From Corallium rubrum (Eukaryota > Cnidaria > Anthozoa > Scleralcyonacea > Coralliidae), in the NCBI GenBank assembly GCA_964035015.1, contig OZ035998.1:19039327-19103326 (forward strand): a stretch of DNA of 64,000 nt, given 5' to 3'. The position numbers and the translations under genes are program-made. Below the pieces are notes generated by a model. That model did no database searches and was not told the DNA's origin. It worked only from the letters and a program-made list of their open reading frames with translations. Shown piece after piece: positions 52,877 to 64,000 of the stretch (its first letter is position 1; the number at the start of each line of letters is the position of its first letter).

Positions 52877-54005
52877 TTCAACTCATATTTATCTCCCAGG
52901 CTAGACCAGTTTCTTGTTGTTGAACTCATATTTATCTGCCCAGGCAAGACCGGTTAGTTGTCCAACTCATATTTATCTGCCCAGGCTAGACCGGTTAGTT
53001 GTTGTCCAACTCATATTTATCTGCCCAGGCTAGACCGGTTAGTTGTTGTCCAACTCATTTATCTGCCCAGGCTAGACCGGTTAGTTGTTGTCCAACTCAT
53101 TTATCTGCCCAGGCTAGACCGGTTAGTTGTTGTCCAACTCATATTTATCTGCCCAGGCTAGATCAGTTAGTTCAGTGTTGTCCAACTCATATTTATCTGC
53201 CCAGGCAAGACCAGTTAGTTGTTGTTCAACTCATATTTATCTGCCCAGGCTAGATCAGTTAAGCTCAATGTTGTTCAACTCATATTTGTCTGCCCAGGCT
53301 AGATCAGTTAGTTGTTGTTCAACTCATATTTATCTGCCCAGGCTAGACTGGTTAGTTGTTGTTCAACTCATATTTATCTGCCCAGGCTAGATCAGTTAGT
53401 TCAGTGTTGTCCAACTCATATTTATCTGCCCAGGCAAGACCAGTTAGTTGTTGTTCAACTCATATTTATCTGCCCAGGCTAGATCAGTTAAGCTCAATGT
53501 TGTTCAACTCATATTTGTCTGCCCAGGCTAGATCAGTTAGTTGTTGTTCAACTCATATTTATCTGCCCAGGCTAGACTGGTTAGTTGTTGTTCAACTCAT
53601 ATTTATCTGCCCAGGGTAGACCAGTTAGTTGTTGTTCCACTCATATTTATCTGCCCAGGCTAGACCGGTTAGTTGTTGTTCAACTCATATTTATCTGCCC
53701 AGGCAAGACCGGTTAGTTGTTGTTCAACTCATATTTATCTGCCCAGGCTAGACCAGTTAGTTGTTGTTCAACTCATATTTATCTACCTGAACTAGACCAG
53801 TTAGTTGTTGTTCAACTCATATTTATCTCCCAGGCTAGATCAGTTAGTTCAATGTTGTTCAACTCATATTTATCTGCCCAGGCTAGACTGGTTAGTTGTA
53901 CTTGTTCAACTTCTATTAATTTATTTGCCCTGGCTAGACTGCTTAAGCATTGTTCAACTCATATTTATCTGTCTAGACCAGATTGGTTAATTGTTGTTCA
54001 ACTTC
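52877..54005. repeat. Minisatellite, 43-44-bp unit, ~25 copies
   Basis: Unit: AACTCATATTTATCTGCCCA plus GGCTAGACCGGTTAGTTGTT plus GTTC/GTCC. The early copies are of the CCGGTTAG type, later ones CAGTTAG. A higher-order duplication of ~229 bp is visible (53160-53388 repeated at 53389-53617). The ~85-codon open frames across it reflect the unit only. Confidence 0.97.
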
Positions 54006-54690
54006 TGCTACATATATTGAGTTGGTAGCTTGCATTAATTTTTATAATAGAAGCAAATTTAAAAGAGAAATAATAATATGGATTTGAAGTAAAAATTCGA
54101 CTTTGGAATTTGTGTTTTAATGGCGAGAACAATTCGTATATTAAAACGCTGAACATAAATCGTTGATATTTCTTCGTTTATATGATTATATGATACCGTT
54201 CAACGGCGGGTCTGAAATGTTTCCAAACATTTTGCAACACCAAACTTCATTTGAACTAACAAATCTTTTCGATACTTCATTGTTCAACATATCGGGGTGT
54301 AGTTATCTAGTGTTGTACAGCTCAGACTCCTTCATCAATGCAATGAATGTTACTTTTGAATCTTGAAATCCGCCATTTTGCTTCACGTTAAAACCTTTCC
54401 CACTGAGAAACCGCTGGAAATCGTAGCCCGCGCTTTAGGGAGAAAAAGCCTTAGCAACCGACCACGTTTGTATTTAAATACTAAACGCACAGCCCTGAAC
54501 AAGATATTAAACAAAGGGTACTGTCAAGTGCTATTCATGTCAGAACTTTTAATTTTCTTGCTGGGAAGTATTTTAAAATGTGAAAAAAAACCATTATTTT
54601 GATGTGGACCGTCTGATATGGGTGAATTTCTTTGAAGTTGAAAATGTTTTTGGTGCAAATTAGTGATCATACCTTTTGAATATATGAAAA
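54006..54690. other. No recognised gene
   Basis: Frames of 67 and 79 codons without recognisable domains; probably chance. Confidence 0.4.
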
Positions 54691-54694
54691 AATA

Positions 54695-54890
54695 TTTAAG
54701 AAATAGAAAACATTTTCCGTGTTTCTATAGAGTTATAGAAACACGAGTGGAAGTTTTGGAGAACGAGAAATTGTAGTGGGAACACGAGCCCACAGGGCGA
54801 GTGTTTCCACGCTATTTCAAGTTCTTCCAAACTTCCACAAGTGTTTCTATAACTCTATAGGAACACGGGAAAAATGTTTTCTATTTCCTT
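54695..54890. mobile_element. Hairpin MITE, GAAATAGAAAACATTTTCC ends
   Basis: GAAATAGAAAACATTTTCCG and TGTTTCTATAGAGTTATAGA at the left have inverted counterparts at the right. A related TAGAGTTATAGAAACACGGC also occurs at about 55085. Confidence 0.75.
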
Positions 54891-55149
54891 TATAAAATAA
54901 CCCGTCAAAATAGATTAAACGTTAAAATTAATCCAAATAAAAAGCGTAAATTCTCATTACCTACCACGGATGGCGTATTGGATTGCGTTTGATGGCGTAG
55001 TGGATGGCGTATAATGGTGTTTATGTACAAATTTTAATTAGAATGATGGCGTATTGGATGGCGTAATCTATCCATGTTCTCCATAGAGTTATAGAAACAC
55101 GGCTTTTAACCAATCACCGCTTGCGTTTTCAAAATGTTATTTTATAATA

Positions 55150-55640
55150 AAACTTTTATGGTCAATGGTCAGAACATTTTGAACATTTTAAAAAGTTACA
55201 GGTAACACTATGATTTGAACTATATACCGAATGAAAGCTTATAAAATTTCTAACAACATACGTACCCGATGTATTTCAACAATGCGTACTTCCGTAAATT
55301 TTAGCCATCTTCTTCCATAAACAAATGTGTCGGCATTAATCGAGAAATGTAAAACCCGCTTCGTGAGTACAGGACTTTTTTGCCACGGACTTTTACCCGT
55401 AGTATCCGCGTACTGAAGTTTTAATAACCTCGTGGTCAAAGAATTTTATCTCCAAAGTATCGTTTTCTAAAGTAAATTACTTATTTACTTAACTAAATAT
55501 TATTTATATATATAGATAACAATATAAAGTTAATTACAAGGTCACAAGAAGGCCAAGAGTAATTGACTACAGGAGCCCGAGGGTCGTAAGGACGAGGGGG
55601 ATGATTTCCCGGGTGCACTTACTTTCAAAATGGCGGACTG
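55150..55640 (-). repeat. Dispersed repeat, copy 2 (inverted relative to copy 1)
   Basis: Inverted copy of 38049-38530, ending CTTACTTTCAAAATGGCGG. The two copies enclose the palindrome, BEL element 2 and the minisatellite. Confidence 0.85.
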
Positions 55641-56849
55641 GCACATGCGCATAAAAATAATGGGAAACTTTTTTCCGTGAACTAGAAATACATGAACGCA
55701 ACAACCCCTCGCCCACTTTATATACATTTTTAATCCCACTCCCCCCCCCCCCCCCCCCTAATTTCTGTTTTTTGTTGTATTAATGACACACAGATCAGAA
55801 AACATCCCAGAAAATTACATCGAAAGAACATGCAAAGTCAATATTAAAAAAACAAAACACAATGAGATGAACCAAATGACAAATTTTCATTCAAAAATAG
55901 ATATAAACAGTGGCCAAGAAAAGACACAATGTCAACGTCCTAGCGTTCAACTGACAACTCTAGACAATATTATTTATATCAATTTTCATTTTCAAGATTT
56001 CTTCCGTTTTAACTCAGCTAAACTGGTAAATGCGAATCTCCTACCGTTAAACTCCTGCTTTTTTATCACAAACACTTCCAATTCAGTCTAGTCTTTTCGG
56101 ATTGTTTTTCTTGTTCGCGGTTTCTTACGTTTCTCGTTGTTGACACATAAATATGACAAAGTATCATTCGTATTCAGTTCTCTTCATGATCTAAAAAGCC
56201 GTTTGTTTCAAAATTTCTTAATCGTTCCCTCTCGAGTTATGTAGAATACACCAAAGCAAAATTGTTTACCGGCTTTGAACAGTTTCAGGACACATCCTTC
56301 TTTCAGTTACATTTCGGTCGGCAACGTTTTCGGTCTTTATCGTATTAATTTTTAGGCTTTTTTTCAGTGGTTTTAAGTCGTATTTATTGTTGTCTTTTTC
56401 TCGCTGCCACATCTTTTCTTAGCCTTCTTTCTTTGGTCTTTTTCCATAGTAATATTAATGTACATTTTAGTTGAAACCGTTTTTTCTGGCAAAGATTTCT
56501 TTCGTCTTGATCGTTGAAAAACTATTTCATAATCCAACCGAACTTATAAAATTATAATTTGCTGACGTAAATTTAAATAATTTGAATAATTTAACAGGTT
56601 AGTTACCAGTACCCTGCTATTCGAACTGCGCAAGTTGTGGATTTGATAACATATATATAGATATATAAACAGGTTTCAGAATTGCTTTCAGCTTTTTATC
56701 TTGCGTGTAAAGTGGACTCCACGCACGTCGAGATTAGCACCCTCACCGGGCTCCGGGCCTTCGGCCCTTCGCCCGGGCTCGGGGATTACGCTCAACACAG
56801 TAGCTTGAGGGTGAGACGGTGAAGCCAAGTTCGATGTAAAAATGAAATA
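55641..56849. other. Intergenic; GC-rich hairpin only
   Basis: No gene recognised; a 102-codon frame (55783-56091) has no domain and A/T-driven composition. A GC-rich hairpin, GGGCTCCGGGCCTTCGGCCC, followed by TTCGCCCGGGCTCGGGGATT, lies at about 56739-56790 between CACCCTCA and TGAGGGTG words. Confidence 0.4.
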
Positions 56850-56853
56850 TTAA

Positions 56854-57076
56854 AGGTGATTTACAGTCCATTTCTGCGCATGCACGGAAATAATGTTTAC
56901 ATCTTTATTTGCAAAAAAATATGCGTGATACCAGCTTATTTATAAGTTTGTAAGCTTTTCTTACTTCCTCTTTATTACTTGCACTTGAAACAAAACGGGA
57001 AAAAAAGGGTCCACTTGTTTGTGGACCCTCAAAACAAAGATGGCGGATCGTGCGCAGATCGCACTCTAGATCACCT
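56854..57076. mobile_element. piggyBac-like MITE with TTAA target duplication
   Basis: 223 bp with ends AGGTGAT and ATCACCT, flanked on both sides by TTAA (56850-56853 and 57077-57080). Internal short hairpin GGGTCCAC...GTGGACCC. No gene. Confidence 0.7.
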
Positions 57077-57177
57077 TTAATGAAATTATATTAAAACTTT
57101 GAACTGAACGTCGATCTGTAGGTATAATTATTCGCTGGAACCAACTAATCGAACGAAGCTAAAAATTGCTTGAACTT

Positions 57178-57184
57178 ATTTATT
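57178..57184 (-). terminator. Polyadenylation signal of copy C (probable)
   Basis: AATAAA on the minus strand, about 120 bases past the stop at 57303. Confidence 0.4.
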
Positions 57185-57302
57185 AAATGTTTCTAACTTT
57201 CTATGCAATTCCTAAATTTACTAATATATATTAACAATAAACAATTCAGGATATATAACTTAGGTAACGATACTTGCGCAGACTTGCATTCTTCGACATT
57301 GT

Positions 57303-57625
57303 TTAATCTTCCGGGGAAACATTCGTTTTGTCTGTCAATCCGGTTGGGTCATCACCGGTTACATTCTCCAAATCAGGTATTTTTTCTTCCTCTGTTTCTC
57401 CATCGTCAGACACCTCATCGACTAAAGAAAGAACACTTGTTGCATCTTCTGGCACATTGGTGAATTTTGACATCAATTGAGTGGCGAGAAACACCAAGAG
57501 TATGATGCTTGTTGTTACAGCAAATGTTCGAAAGGTTGAAGTAAATCCGAAGTTGTGTACCACGAAGCCACCAATGATTGTACCTCCACCAGTTCCGAGT
57601 CCCCAATATACACCTTGAAGGATCC
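57303..57625 (-). CDS. MFSD6-like transporter, copy C, exon 2
   Basis: The last exon of copy C. After a TTTCAAAG acceptor the frame reads ILQGVYWGLGTGGGTIIGGF, then a membrane segment and an acidic tail, with a stop at 57303. It starts with two bases that complete the codon begun by the single G at the end of exon 1, giving Gln-Gly-Ile. Joined length is about 591 residues. The alignment with 5135-5418 is clear over the first 35 residues and lost in the tail, as expected for paralogs. Confidence 0.88.
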
Positions 57626-57739
57626 CTTTGAAAGAGACAACATGGAAAATAAATTTAAAGTTTCAGTTGTACGGTCTGACTCGTTCCATGCAGGTATAAA
57701 TATCGTTAACAAGTCGGTTTGCTATATGAGTCATAGTGG

Positions 57740-58005
57740 CTCAATGGTTAGAGGTTCTCATCCGGTTCTCATTCCGGATTGAAATTTCGTTCCGTAATCA
57801 TGTAAAAGCGGTGCGAGTTTCATTCCGGAATGAAAAACGTGACAGAGAGGACCAGAACAAATAATGCATGCGTGTTTTCAAGTATTTACGGATTTCAGAT
57901 TTCAGGCGGATTTCAATTCAGAAACCCAAATCCCATGTAAACACGGATTGACTTCGCTTTTCAATCCGGATTGAAACTCTATCCGGATTCATGTAAACGG
58001 CCCCT
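57740..58005. mobile_element. MITE-like stretch, TCATGTAAACGGCCCC end
   Basis: Several inverted words: TCATTCCGGATTGAAATTTC, TCCGGATTGAAACTCTATCC, CATGTAAACGG. It resembles the widespread GTAAACGGGGCC-end MITE type. Located in the copy C intron. Borders uncertain. Confidence 0.45.
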
Positions 58006-58029
58006 TACTACTGAACGACAGCTTGTACA

Positions 58030-59110
58030 ACAAAAACAACTGATAATGTTGACGTAATTGTTGCGATACAACTGGATGGACGAACCATTGCAGCGCGTGA
58101 CATGCTGTGCGCAATGACCAAGATTGTTGCGAGATAAGTTGATACAATCGTTGCACATAGTGGAACTCTAGCCTCCTCCGCAGGCAACTCTGTGTCTTCT
58201 CAGCTCTTAGTTTTTCCGAGTCAGAAAGCTTCTGGGACTGTACGAGCAATGTTTTCAATGTTTTGGCAGTCTGCATGCAACTCTGTGTCTTCTTAGTTTT
58301 TCCGAGTCAGAGACAAGCAATGTTTTGGCTGGGATTGCAGGGAAATATAGGGATTGTTGGGAGTTGTGAAGGGACTGGCCGACGAAGAGGGGACAGCAAG
58401 GGATTGGAGAAGAGAGAGGGGAGCGGAGAGTTGCCTGCCAAATATCGACATAGTCAGTGTGCCCTGCGCATATCACACGCGCATGCTAATATTTACTTAC
58501 TTGGGGCAAGGTAGGGCTAAATAAACCAAGTTTTCTGGGAAGGACGGAGGGAGGACTAGGGGAATTTGCCGCTAGCTTCGTAATGGCATCTCTTCATCCC
58601 ACCGTACCCCGGGTGAATTGGTAGGTCCACAAGGGTGAAGTGCCGCGTCCAACCTATCGATTTTTGGCAGGCAACTCTCGCTTCTCTTAATTTTCGCTTC
58701 GCCTCATCCCCCCCTCCCCTCGCGCATTGAATTTCCCTCTCCCCATGCTCTTGTTAATTTGGCTCAGCCAAAACATTGAAAACATTGCTCGCACAGTCCC
58801 AAAACATTGCTTGTCTCTGACTCGGAAAAACTAAGAACTGAGAAGACACAGAGTTGCATGCGGACTGCCAAAACATTGAAAACATTGCTCGCACAGTCCC
58901 AGAAGCTTTCTGACTCGGAAAAACTAAGAGCTGAGAAGACACAGAGTTGCCTGCGCCTGCGGAGGAGGCTAGTGGAACTCGATTCTACTTCGTGCAACGA
59001 TTGGCGCAATTTGCGTCGCACGATTTTGACCATATTGTACAGCACCCCACAATGGTTCATGCAACTCAGTGTCTTGCAACGATACGAACAATCCTTCTCA
59101 TGTTATCCTG
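58030..59110. mobile_element. ~1.1-kb foldback element in the copy C intron
   Basis: The left arm (about 58030-58345) is inverted in the right arm (about 58765-59110). Shared words are AGCCTCCTCCGCAGGC, GGCAACTCTGTGTCTTCTCA, TTAGTTTTTCCGAGTCAGA, CAATGTTTTCAATGTTTTGG and CAATCGTTGCAC. Each arm also contains an internal direct repeat (the AACTCTGTGTCTTCT...TCCGAGTCAGA block twice). The ~420-bp centre is GGGA-rich and non-coding. Confidence 0.8.
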
Positions 59111-59789
59111 ACATTATTAAATTGTTGCTTTATAACATTTTTTATAAACTTTGAATGCTTTAAAACATACATTTGAGAACGAAAGATTTTTACGCATTTA
59201 TCTTGTGCATGCATGATCTTTTTCAAAAAGCACATTATTTACAATATTGTCACAAATATTGTGCGCCTAAATTACTGCTTTAAGTCTTTTCATGTTTAAA
59301 AAGTTTCCTTGTTTGTTTCGAAACTATTTCACTGCATGAGCTGGCTTTTACGATGTTTTATACCCCAATTCTGAAAACTATTTAAGAAGGGAGTATTTGA
59401 TCTTGAAAGGGCGTCGGGTCTTAGTACTAGATGCCCGGGGGCATTCTGAAGGAGGGCGTCTGTGGGTCCTGTTAAACCTGTGTGTTAGAGGGCAATTCGC
59501 CAAGGTATATCAGTATCTTAGTATCCCATCGTTAGGGTTGCATACACACAACCAAGGTTTTCTCGACCAGCTGGGACGTAGCCAGGGGGGAAGCCAGGGG
59601 AGCCCCCCTTTTGATATAAAACAACAGACATGTAATTACAAAACTGATGCAATATGAATTGTGCCAGGAAATAAACTGTAAACCGGTGTATTCAACCCAC
59701 TGGGTGTATGCATTTTGAGTATCTATGTGACGTTTGCGTGTTTTGAGTATTTTATATGACGTTTTTTAACCTTTAGAGTCTGTAAAATC

Positions 59790-59875
59790 TTCCTCCAAAA
59801 GCCAGGAAATGGTATTTCAGCGACTCTCGATTCTAAATTTCCCGGGGGGCATGTCCCCCGGACCCCCCTAAAAAA
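59790..59875. repeat. Dispersed GGGGGGCATGTCCCCCGG repeat
   Basis: Second copy of the family at 2440-2525. Confidence 0.6.
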
Positions 59876-60173
59876 TTATTTTGATTTCGGCTTCGACAAG
59901 ATTTATTTGCTCGTACATGTACGGCACAAACCGACTATCAAGTCAGGATGACATGGTCCGCGCAAATTCTGACTAATAATAGCTTCATCATGCAGTAACC
60001 CAGGCTCAGATTCCAGCCATTATCAGTATCCATGCGGGGGAAAACCTATCACGGAAAACCTAGCTGCATGCATGCACAAGGCTCAAAATATGTTCGTTAT
60101 CCATGTTATCGTTATGTCAGCGTTATATATATAGAGTTAAATTAAGGGGGAAATAGTGTTAGAATACGCATAC

Positions 60174-61626
60174 CTTGGACAGTGGCACTTGAACCTGCTG
60201 GAGCAGCTTTGTTGAGATATGACACTGAGGAAGACCAAACCAAGGCGTAAGCACCGGAATGAAGTACCTCGATTGGAATGGCGTACCACGGCTCAGTGAC
60301 GTACGAATACGAAACAAATGCCCCAATATAAGCCATCAAACTGACGGTGACTGTATTGAGATGACCCAAGTACTCAATAATCTTTCCAGCAAGAAAAAAG
60401 AAGAGCACATCAACAACACTCTTGCAAGCCGTTGCTGTGCCCATGATCAAGGCAGATCCACCGAGACTGTCGATGAACCAGTTGACAAAGTAGAGTAGAA
60501 AACCGTAACAGAAACCAGCGTAAAACGTGACAAAGAGAAACACACCGTAGTGGAAATTCAGCAAGACACTCTTCACGGTCTTGTTGACTAGATCGTTATG
60601 CTCGTAGTTGAACTCGAAGTGGGAGCCAAACAACAAAGCCAGATACATGAACCCAAGATAGAAATAGAAGATACAGAAGTAGGCCCCCACAGGCACACCG
60701 CATTTGTCGACCGTGAAATGACTGATGACAAAACCAATGATCGGAGTCATTATTCCCCAGCCAGCCGAACCCCACAAACGATAGTAACCATAGTTTTCAC
60801 TACCAAGGCTATCTAGACACGAGGTATCTGCTAACGTAAACACCGCCGCGTCGAACGCGTCACCGAAAATTATGAGCAGCAGTATCGGGATGAAAATGTA
60901 GGTGATTTCCTTGTCGTCGCGGACAGTTGTGTACTTAACATCATAACCATCACGCTTCTTAAATAGTGTATAGTCCGACGTATCTTCATCATACGAAATA
61001 TTTGCATAAACAGCTCGTCGTTTATTAATTGTTGATCTCTGACTTGAGAGAAGGTTTGCATTATCCTTTCCTTTTCCCGCGGATTTACTTTCTCTGACTC
61101 CTGGCCTCAAGTCCCTGAGACCGGCCAGTGTACGACCTGGTCTGGATTTTCTCGATGCATCATTGAGTTTGTCGCCAACGGCGTCAGCACTTAGTCGTTG
61201 GTCTAATTCGCTGAAGGGAAGTGTCGAGCGTTTTGTTATGCCATGTTCAATAACATAAGATGTATTCTTCACCATCTTCTTCGATGAGTTATAGTACGTC
61301 ACGATACAAATTTCGTTCTGAGGACGAAACACCAGAAATAACATCGTCTTAACGGTCATAATGACAAAAGCTGCGATGAAAATGATTCTTCTTACTCGAT
61401 ATCTATCTCCCAAGACTCCCCACAACGGAGCTCCGATAGTTTGCATTAGAGGACGTATGCCATTTAGAAGTCCAACATAAAAAGCACTAAGACCAAGATA
61501 CTTAAAATAAACGGGCACGTAAAGCAAGAACGAGATGTAACCTGCGTAGAAAACAAAATAAAACGCCTTGTACAGCACGGATGTGCTCGACATGTTGCTC
61601 ACGAACGACTTCTTTACCTTCTCCAT
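60174..61626 (-). CDS. MFSD6-like transporter, copy C, exon 1
   Basis: 484 codons plus one base. Membrane segments start at about residue 20. GLSAFYVGLLNGIRPLMQ lies at 45-62 and DRYRVRR at 74-80, matching copies A and B. A long polar loop (about 105-240, Arg/Ser/Lys-rich) precedes the second bundle, which contains YGYYRLWGSAGWG, the typical MFSD6-type block, and ends ...GSSATVQ at a CAAG/GTATGC donor (phase 1). Exon 2 is at 57303-57625 after a 2548-base intron that contains a foldback element and a MITE. The start is the first ATG of the frame. Membrane transporter-like protein of unknown substrate. Confidence 0.9.
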
Positions 61627-61700
61627 CTCTAAGTTGATTTAATCATCTCGCTTAGTTTAACTCGGAGAGGTTTCAATGCCAACAGCGATGTACCTTCAGT

Positions 61701-61709
61701 CTTTATATA
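61701..61709 (-). promoter_or_regulatory. TATA box of copy C
   Basis: TATATAAAG on the minus strand, about 80 bases upstream of the copy C ATG. Canonical spacing for a ~50-base leader. Confidence 0.6.
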
Positions 61710-62640
61710 CAAGCTTTTTTACTTTATTTGTTGTTTATATTTTTTGGTTTTCAACAGGATGAAATTAATGCGAAGTGAACATTTGAACGTTAAACACAAC
61801 AGTCCCGACGTTTAATATATTGACTATGGTAATCAGCCCCAACGTATTTCGTAGAAAATTTGCATACGAAAAGCTTTTTCAAATCGGTTGTAATAAAGAC
61901 TGTCGGCTGTCAAAAAAACAATTAAAGCTATTATAATATGTATATAAACACGCATGAAGAAGAATTAAATAAATTGAAGCTGAAGCTTTCGGAGATATAC
62001 GCAAAGGGAAGATGATTACACACAGATCCACACACAAATATATATACATCACATGTGGCTTATATATATTAGTCGGAAGCAAGTGAGCATGAAGTCTTCA
62101 GTTGCATGTCATGACATGACTTATCATAAATATTCATTACACATATAGATATCATGTTTTTCTTCCTTCTTTGTTTTCGAAACACGAGCAAAAAGCCTAT
62201 CGTATATGCTATATATCATTGTATATGAAGTAGAATTGACTAATCAAATTGGATTGACTATATAAACAATATTTGCAGCTTAGTATGGCAACATATAGTT
62301 TCGTAAATTATAAATTTAAATTTTATGTAAAGTCAAGTAAAAATGACCAACCACTTGGATCACTGACTTGCATGTACATAATGATGTCTATAAACTAACA
62401 AAAAGATCGTTAGCCAGCGCTAGCCAGCTAAAAGATCGTCTCCCTATTTTTTTACTCTGTGATGAAACGCTCCGCTCGAAACGTCAGTTTCAGTTTCGTG
62501 CACCTTTTCAGTTTTACTTTCCTCCATCATATGATCGATTGCCGGATCGTGTGAACGATAGGTTGCTGGTTAGAGTAAAGTTATTCAGTATATGCCATTT
62601 CAGAAACCCAAATTTCAAAAATTCTCGGCATAGGCGTAGA
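61710..62640. other. Intergenic, no recognised gene
   Basis: A/T-rich. GAAACGCTCCGCTCGAAACG near 62466 resembles a retroelement tail motif. No coding sequence seen. Confidence 0.4.
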
Positions 62641-62944
62641 GTATGGGGTGGGGTGGGTGGGGGGGGGGGGGGGCCTGAGGGCTTTAGCCCCCCGAGAAAT
62701 CTTAATGGAGGGGCTGAGCCCCCCCAGAAATTTTGCAGCAACTGGCTCACCAATCACCAATCACCATTCACAAATTATAGGTTACTCGTTAGGCTAAAGT
62801 AACTGTTACAGCCTCATTCCTGTCAGCCAAAAGCACCCATATACAGTGATAAGTCAACCCAGTAAACACAACATCGAAAAATTGTTGAAATGTGTTGTAT
62901 TTTAACTAGTTTTTATAACATTTCATGACCTTCAGTGTTCTTAA

Positions 62945-63030
62945 AAATCACCCCTCAGAATGCAGGAAATAGCATTTCCAAGACTCTAAATTTCAAAAAT
63001 TTCTGGGGGGCATGCCCCCGGACCCCCTAG
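62945..63030. repeat. Dispersed GGGGGGCATGCCCCCGG repeat
   Basis: Third copy of the family at 2440-2525 and 59790-59875. Confidence 0.6.
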
Positions 63031-63171
63031 AAGAGTCCCTTTTTGTAAATGCCGCCCCCCCCCCCCACGGGAAAATTTTTAAAAAGGCCCTGTTCAGCAC
63101 TTCAGCCCCCCCCCCCCCCTGGACAAAAACAAAACTCTAGCGTACATTAATTGCCTGACCTGACAGGTGTC

Positions 63172-63675
63172 CCCTGGACTCCCGTTGGCGGATTTGGACC
63201 CCCCTCCAAAAATTAAATATATGTAGTGTGAACACAATAATATAAACGAAATTCATAATAGCGAACAGTCTGAAGTTTTTTTGTCACTTTATACTAGTGA
63301 CAAAGAACACGCGATCTCCACGCTCTCCATTTTCAGCGATGTTTATTCATCCTTGTAGTTGTATACATATTTTCCATTTGGTAACTTTCTAGTTTTTTGT
63401 AGTACTTACTCAGTTCAATAACAGTGTTAAGATTTTTGAATTTAGATAATGTTACTGGCAATAGAATTTTATTTGATGCATGTACGTCAACGAACCAAAC
63501 TGTTTTCGAACTAAACATTGTTTTTTATTCGCTATTGCAACACAATAAACTCGACTATGTGAGGTTTATATCTGGCTTTGGATATGAAAATGTAACATAT
63601 TCATCGTTTTCTGGGTTGTTTTGAGTATAAAAAATGTTTAAAAAGGGGGCTCCAAATCCGCCAACGGGGGTCCAT
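63172..63675. mobile_element. MITE-like element with GGCGGATTTGGACCCCC ends
   Basis: CCCGTTGGCGGATTTGGACC at the left (about 63181) and its inverted counterpart CCAAATCCGCCAACGGG at the right (about 63651). The A/T-rich interior has no recognisable gene. A second small hairpin (GTCCAAATCTAC...GTAGATTTGGAC) adjoins it at 63702-63729. Confidence 0.6.
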
Positions 63676-64000
63676 ATTTTCCATTAGATTTGGGCCCCCT
63701 GGTCCAAATCTACTAGTAGATTTGGACTGGGGTGTCCAAATCCGCTGTGACACCGGCTGACCCTAACCTTAAATCTAACCCCATATACTTCACTATGTCC
63801 GTTCTTTAGTTATATAATAATATCAGCGTAGCGCACCATAAGAAAGCTACTTTAGGGGTGGAACAAAAAACCTCTATCATTCATTTTTATTTAAATTTAT
63901 ATTCAATTATGTATTGAGCGTTTCAGTAAAATAAATGTCGTTGTCCTTTTTACATTAGGGGCTTAAGATTCTAGGACGACTACTGCAGTTAAAGATTACA

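Noticed and set aside
52958-54028. Secreted repeat protein from the 43-bp minisatellite
   Set aside because: The frame shifts between units of 43 and 44 bases, several frames are open, and no start or signal context is convincing.
55783-56091. 102-codon gene
   Set aside because: There is no domain, the composition is A/T-driven, and nothing nearby looks like splice sites or a promoter.
57730-57770. tRNA-derived SINE promoter (GGCTCAATGGTTAGAGG then GGTTCTCATCC)
   Set aside because: The A-box-like and B-box-like words are nearly adjacent, far closer than in any tRNA or SINE promoter, and no tRNA fold is possible.

Overview
The window looks like nuclear DNA of an early-branching animal, most likely an anthozoan cnidarian (sea anemone or coral). 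The reasons are the split host genes with consensus splice sites, the major-facilitator MFSD6-like family, the crowd of young BEL/Pao elements, CR1/L2-like and Penelope-like retroelements, and the many hairpin MITEs. The species itself is inference; nothing here fixes it.

Host genes are few and all lie on the minus strand. Three tandem MFSD6-like transporter genes are present: copy A (start 860, runs off the left edge), copy B (exon 1 at 23726-25082, most likely joined to the last exon at 5135-5418 across an 18.3-kb intron) and copy C (exon 1 at 60174-61626, exon 2 at 57303-57625). Copies B and C share the same phase-1 intron at the same place in the protein. Between B and C sit a single-exon SAM-dependent methyltransferase (36086-36922) and a secreted/membrane cysteine-rich protein of unknown function (31289-32008).

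The copy B intron is a sink for mobile DNA. It holds a CR1/L2-like LINE (about 7654-11008) whose 3' tail seems to have seeded a ~390-bp tetranucleotide microsatellite. It also holds a nested set: outer inverted repeats near 11.1 and 23.3 kb, an inner element with ~1-kb terminal inverted repeats (12204-22771) carrying a decayed SWIM/YqaJ-type gene, and a whole-looking BEL/Pao element (13160-20578, identical-looking LTRs, 5-bp target duplication) inserted into one of those inverted repeats. Region 27.9-35.3 kb holds Penelope-like fragments in two inverted pairs.

The most unusual object is a ~6.24-kb near-perfect palindrome at 38908-45147. Each ~3.1-kb arm carries, from the outside in, telomere-like tandem repeats, a 65-codon ORF, a 224-aa acidic zinc-ribbon protein gene, a short basic-hydrophobic ORF, a GGGGTACCCC-type minisatellite, a 0.4-kb polypyrimidine tract and half of a perfect central hairpin. 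The element starts AG, ends CT and is flanked by an exact 6-bp duplication, GTAGTA. These are end features of Polinton/Maverick-type elements, so I read it as a whole-element foldback relative of that group. A second whole-looking BEL/Pao element (45867-52432) lies just to the right, followed by a 1.1-kb minisatellite (52.9-54.0 kb) and a set of MITEs.
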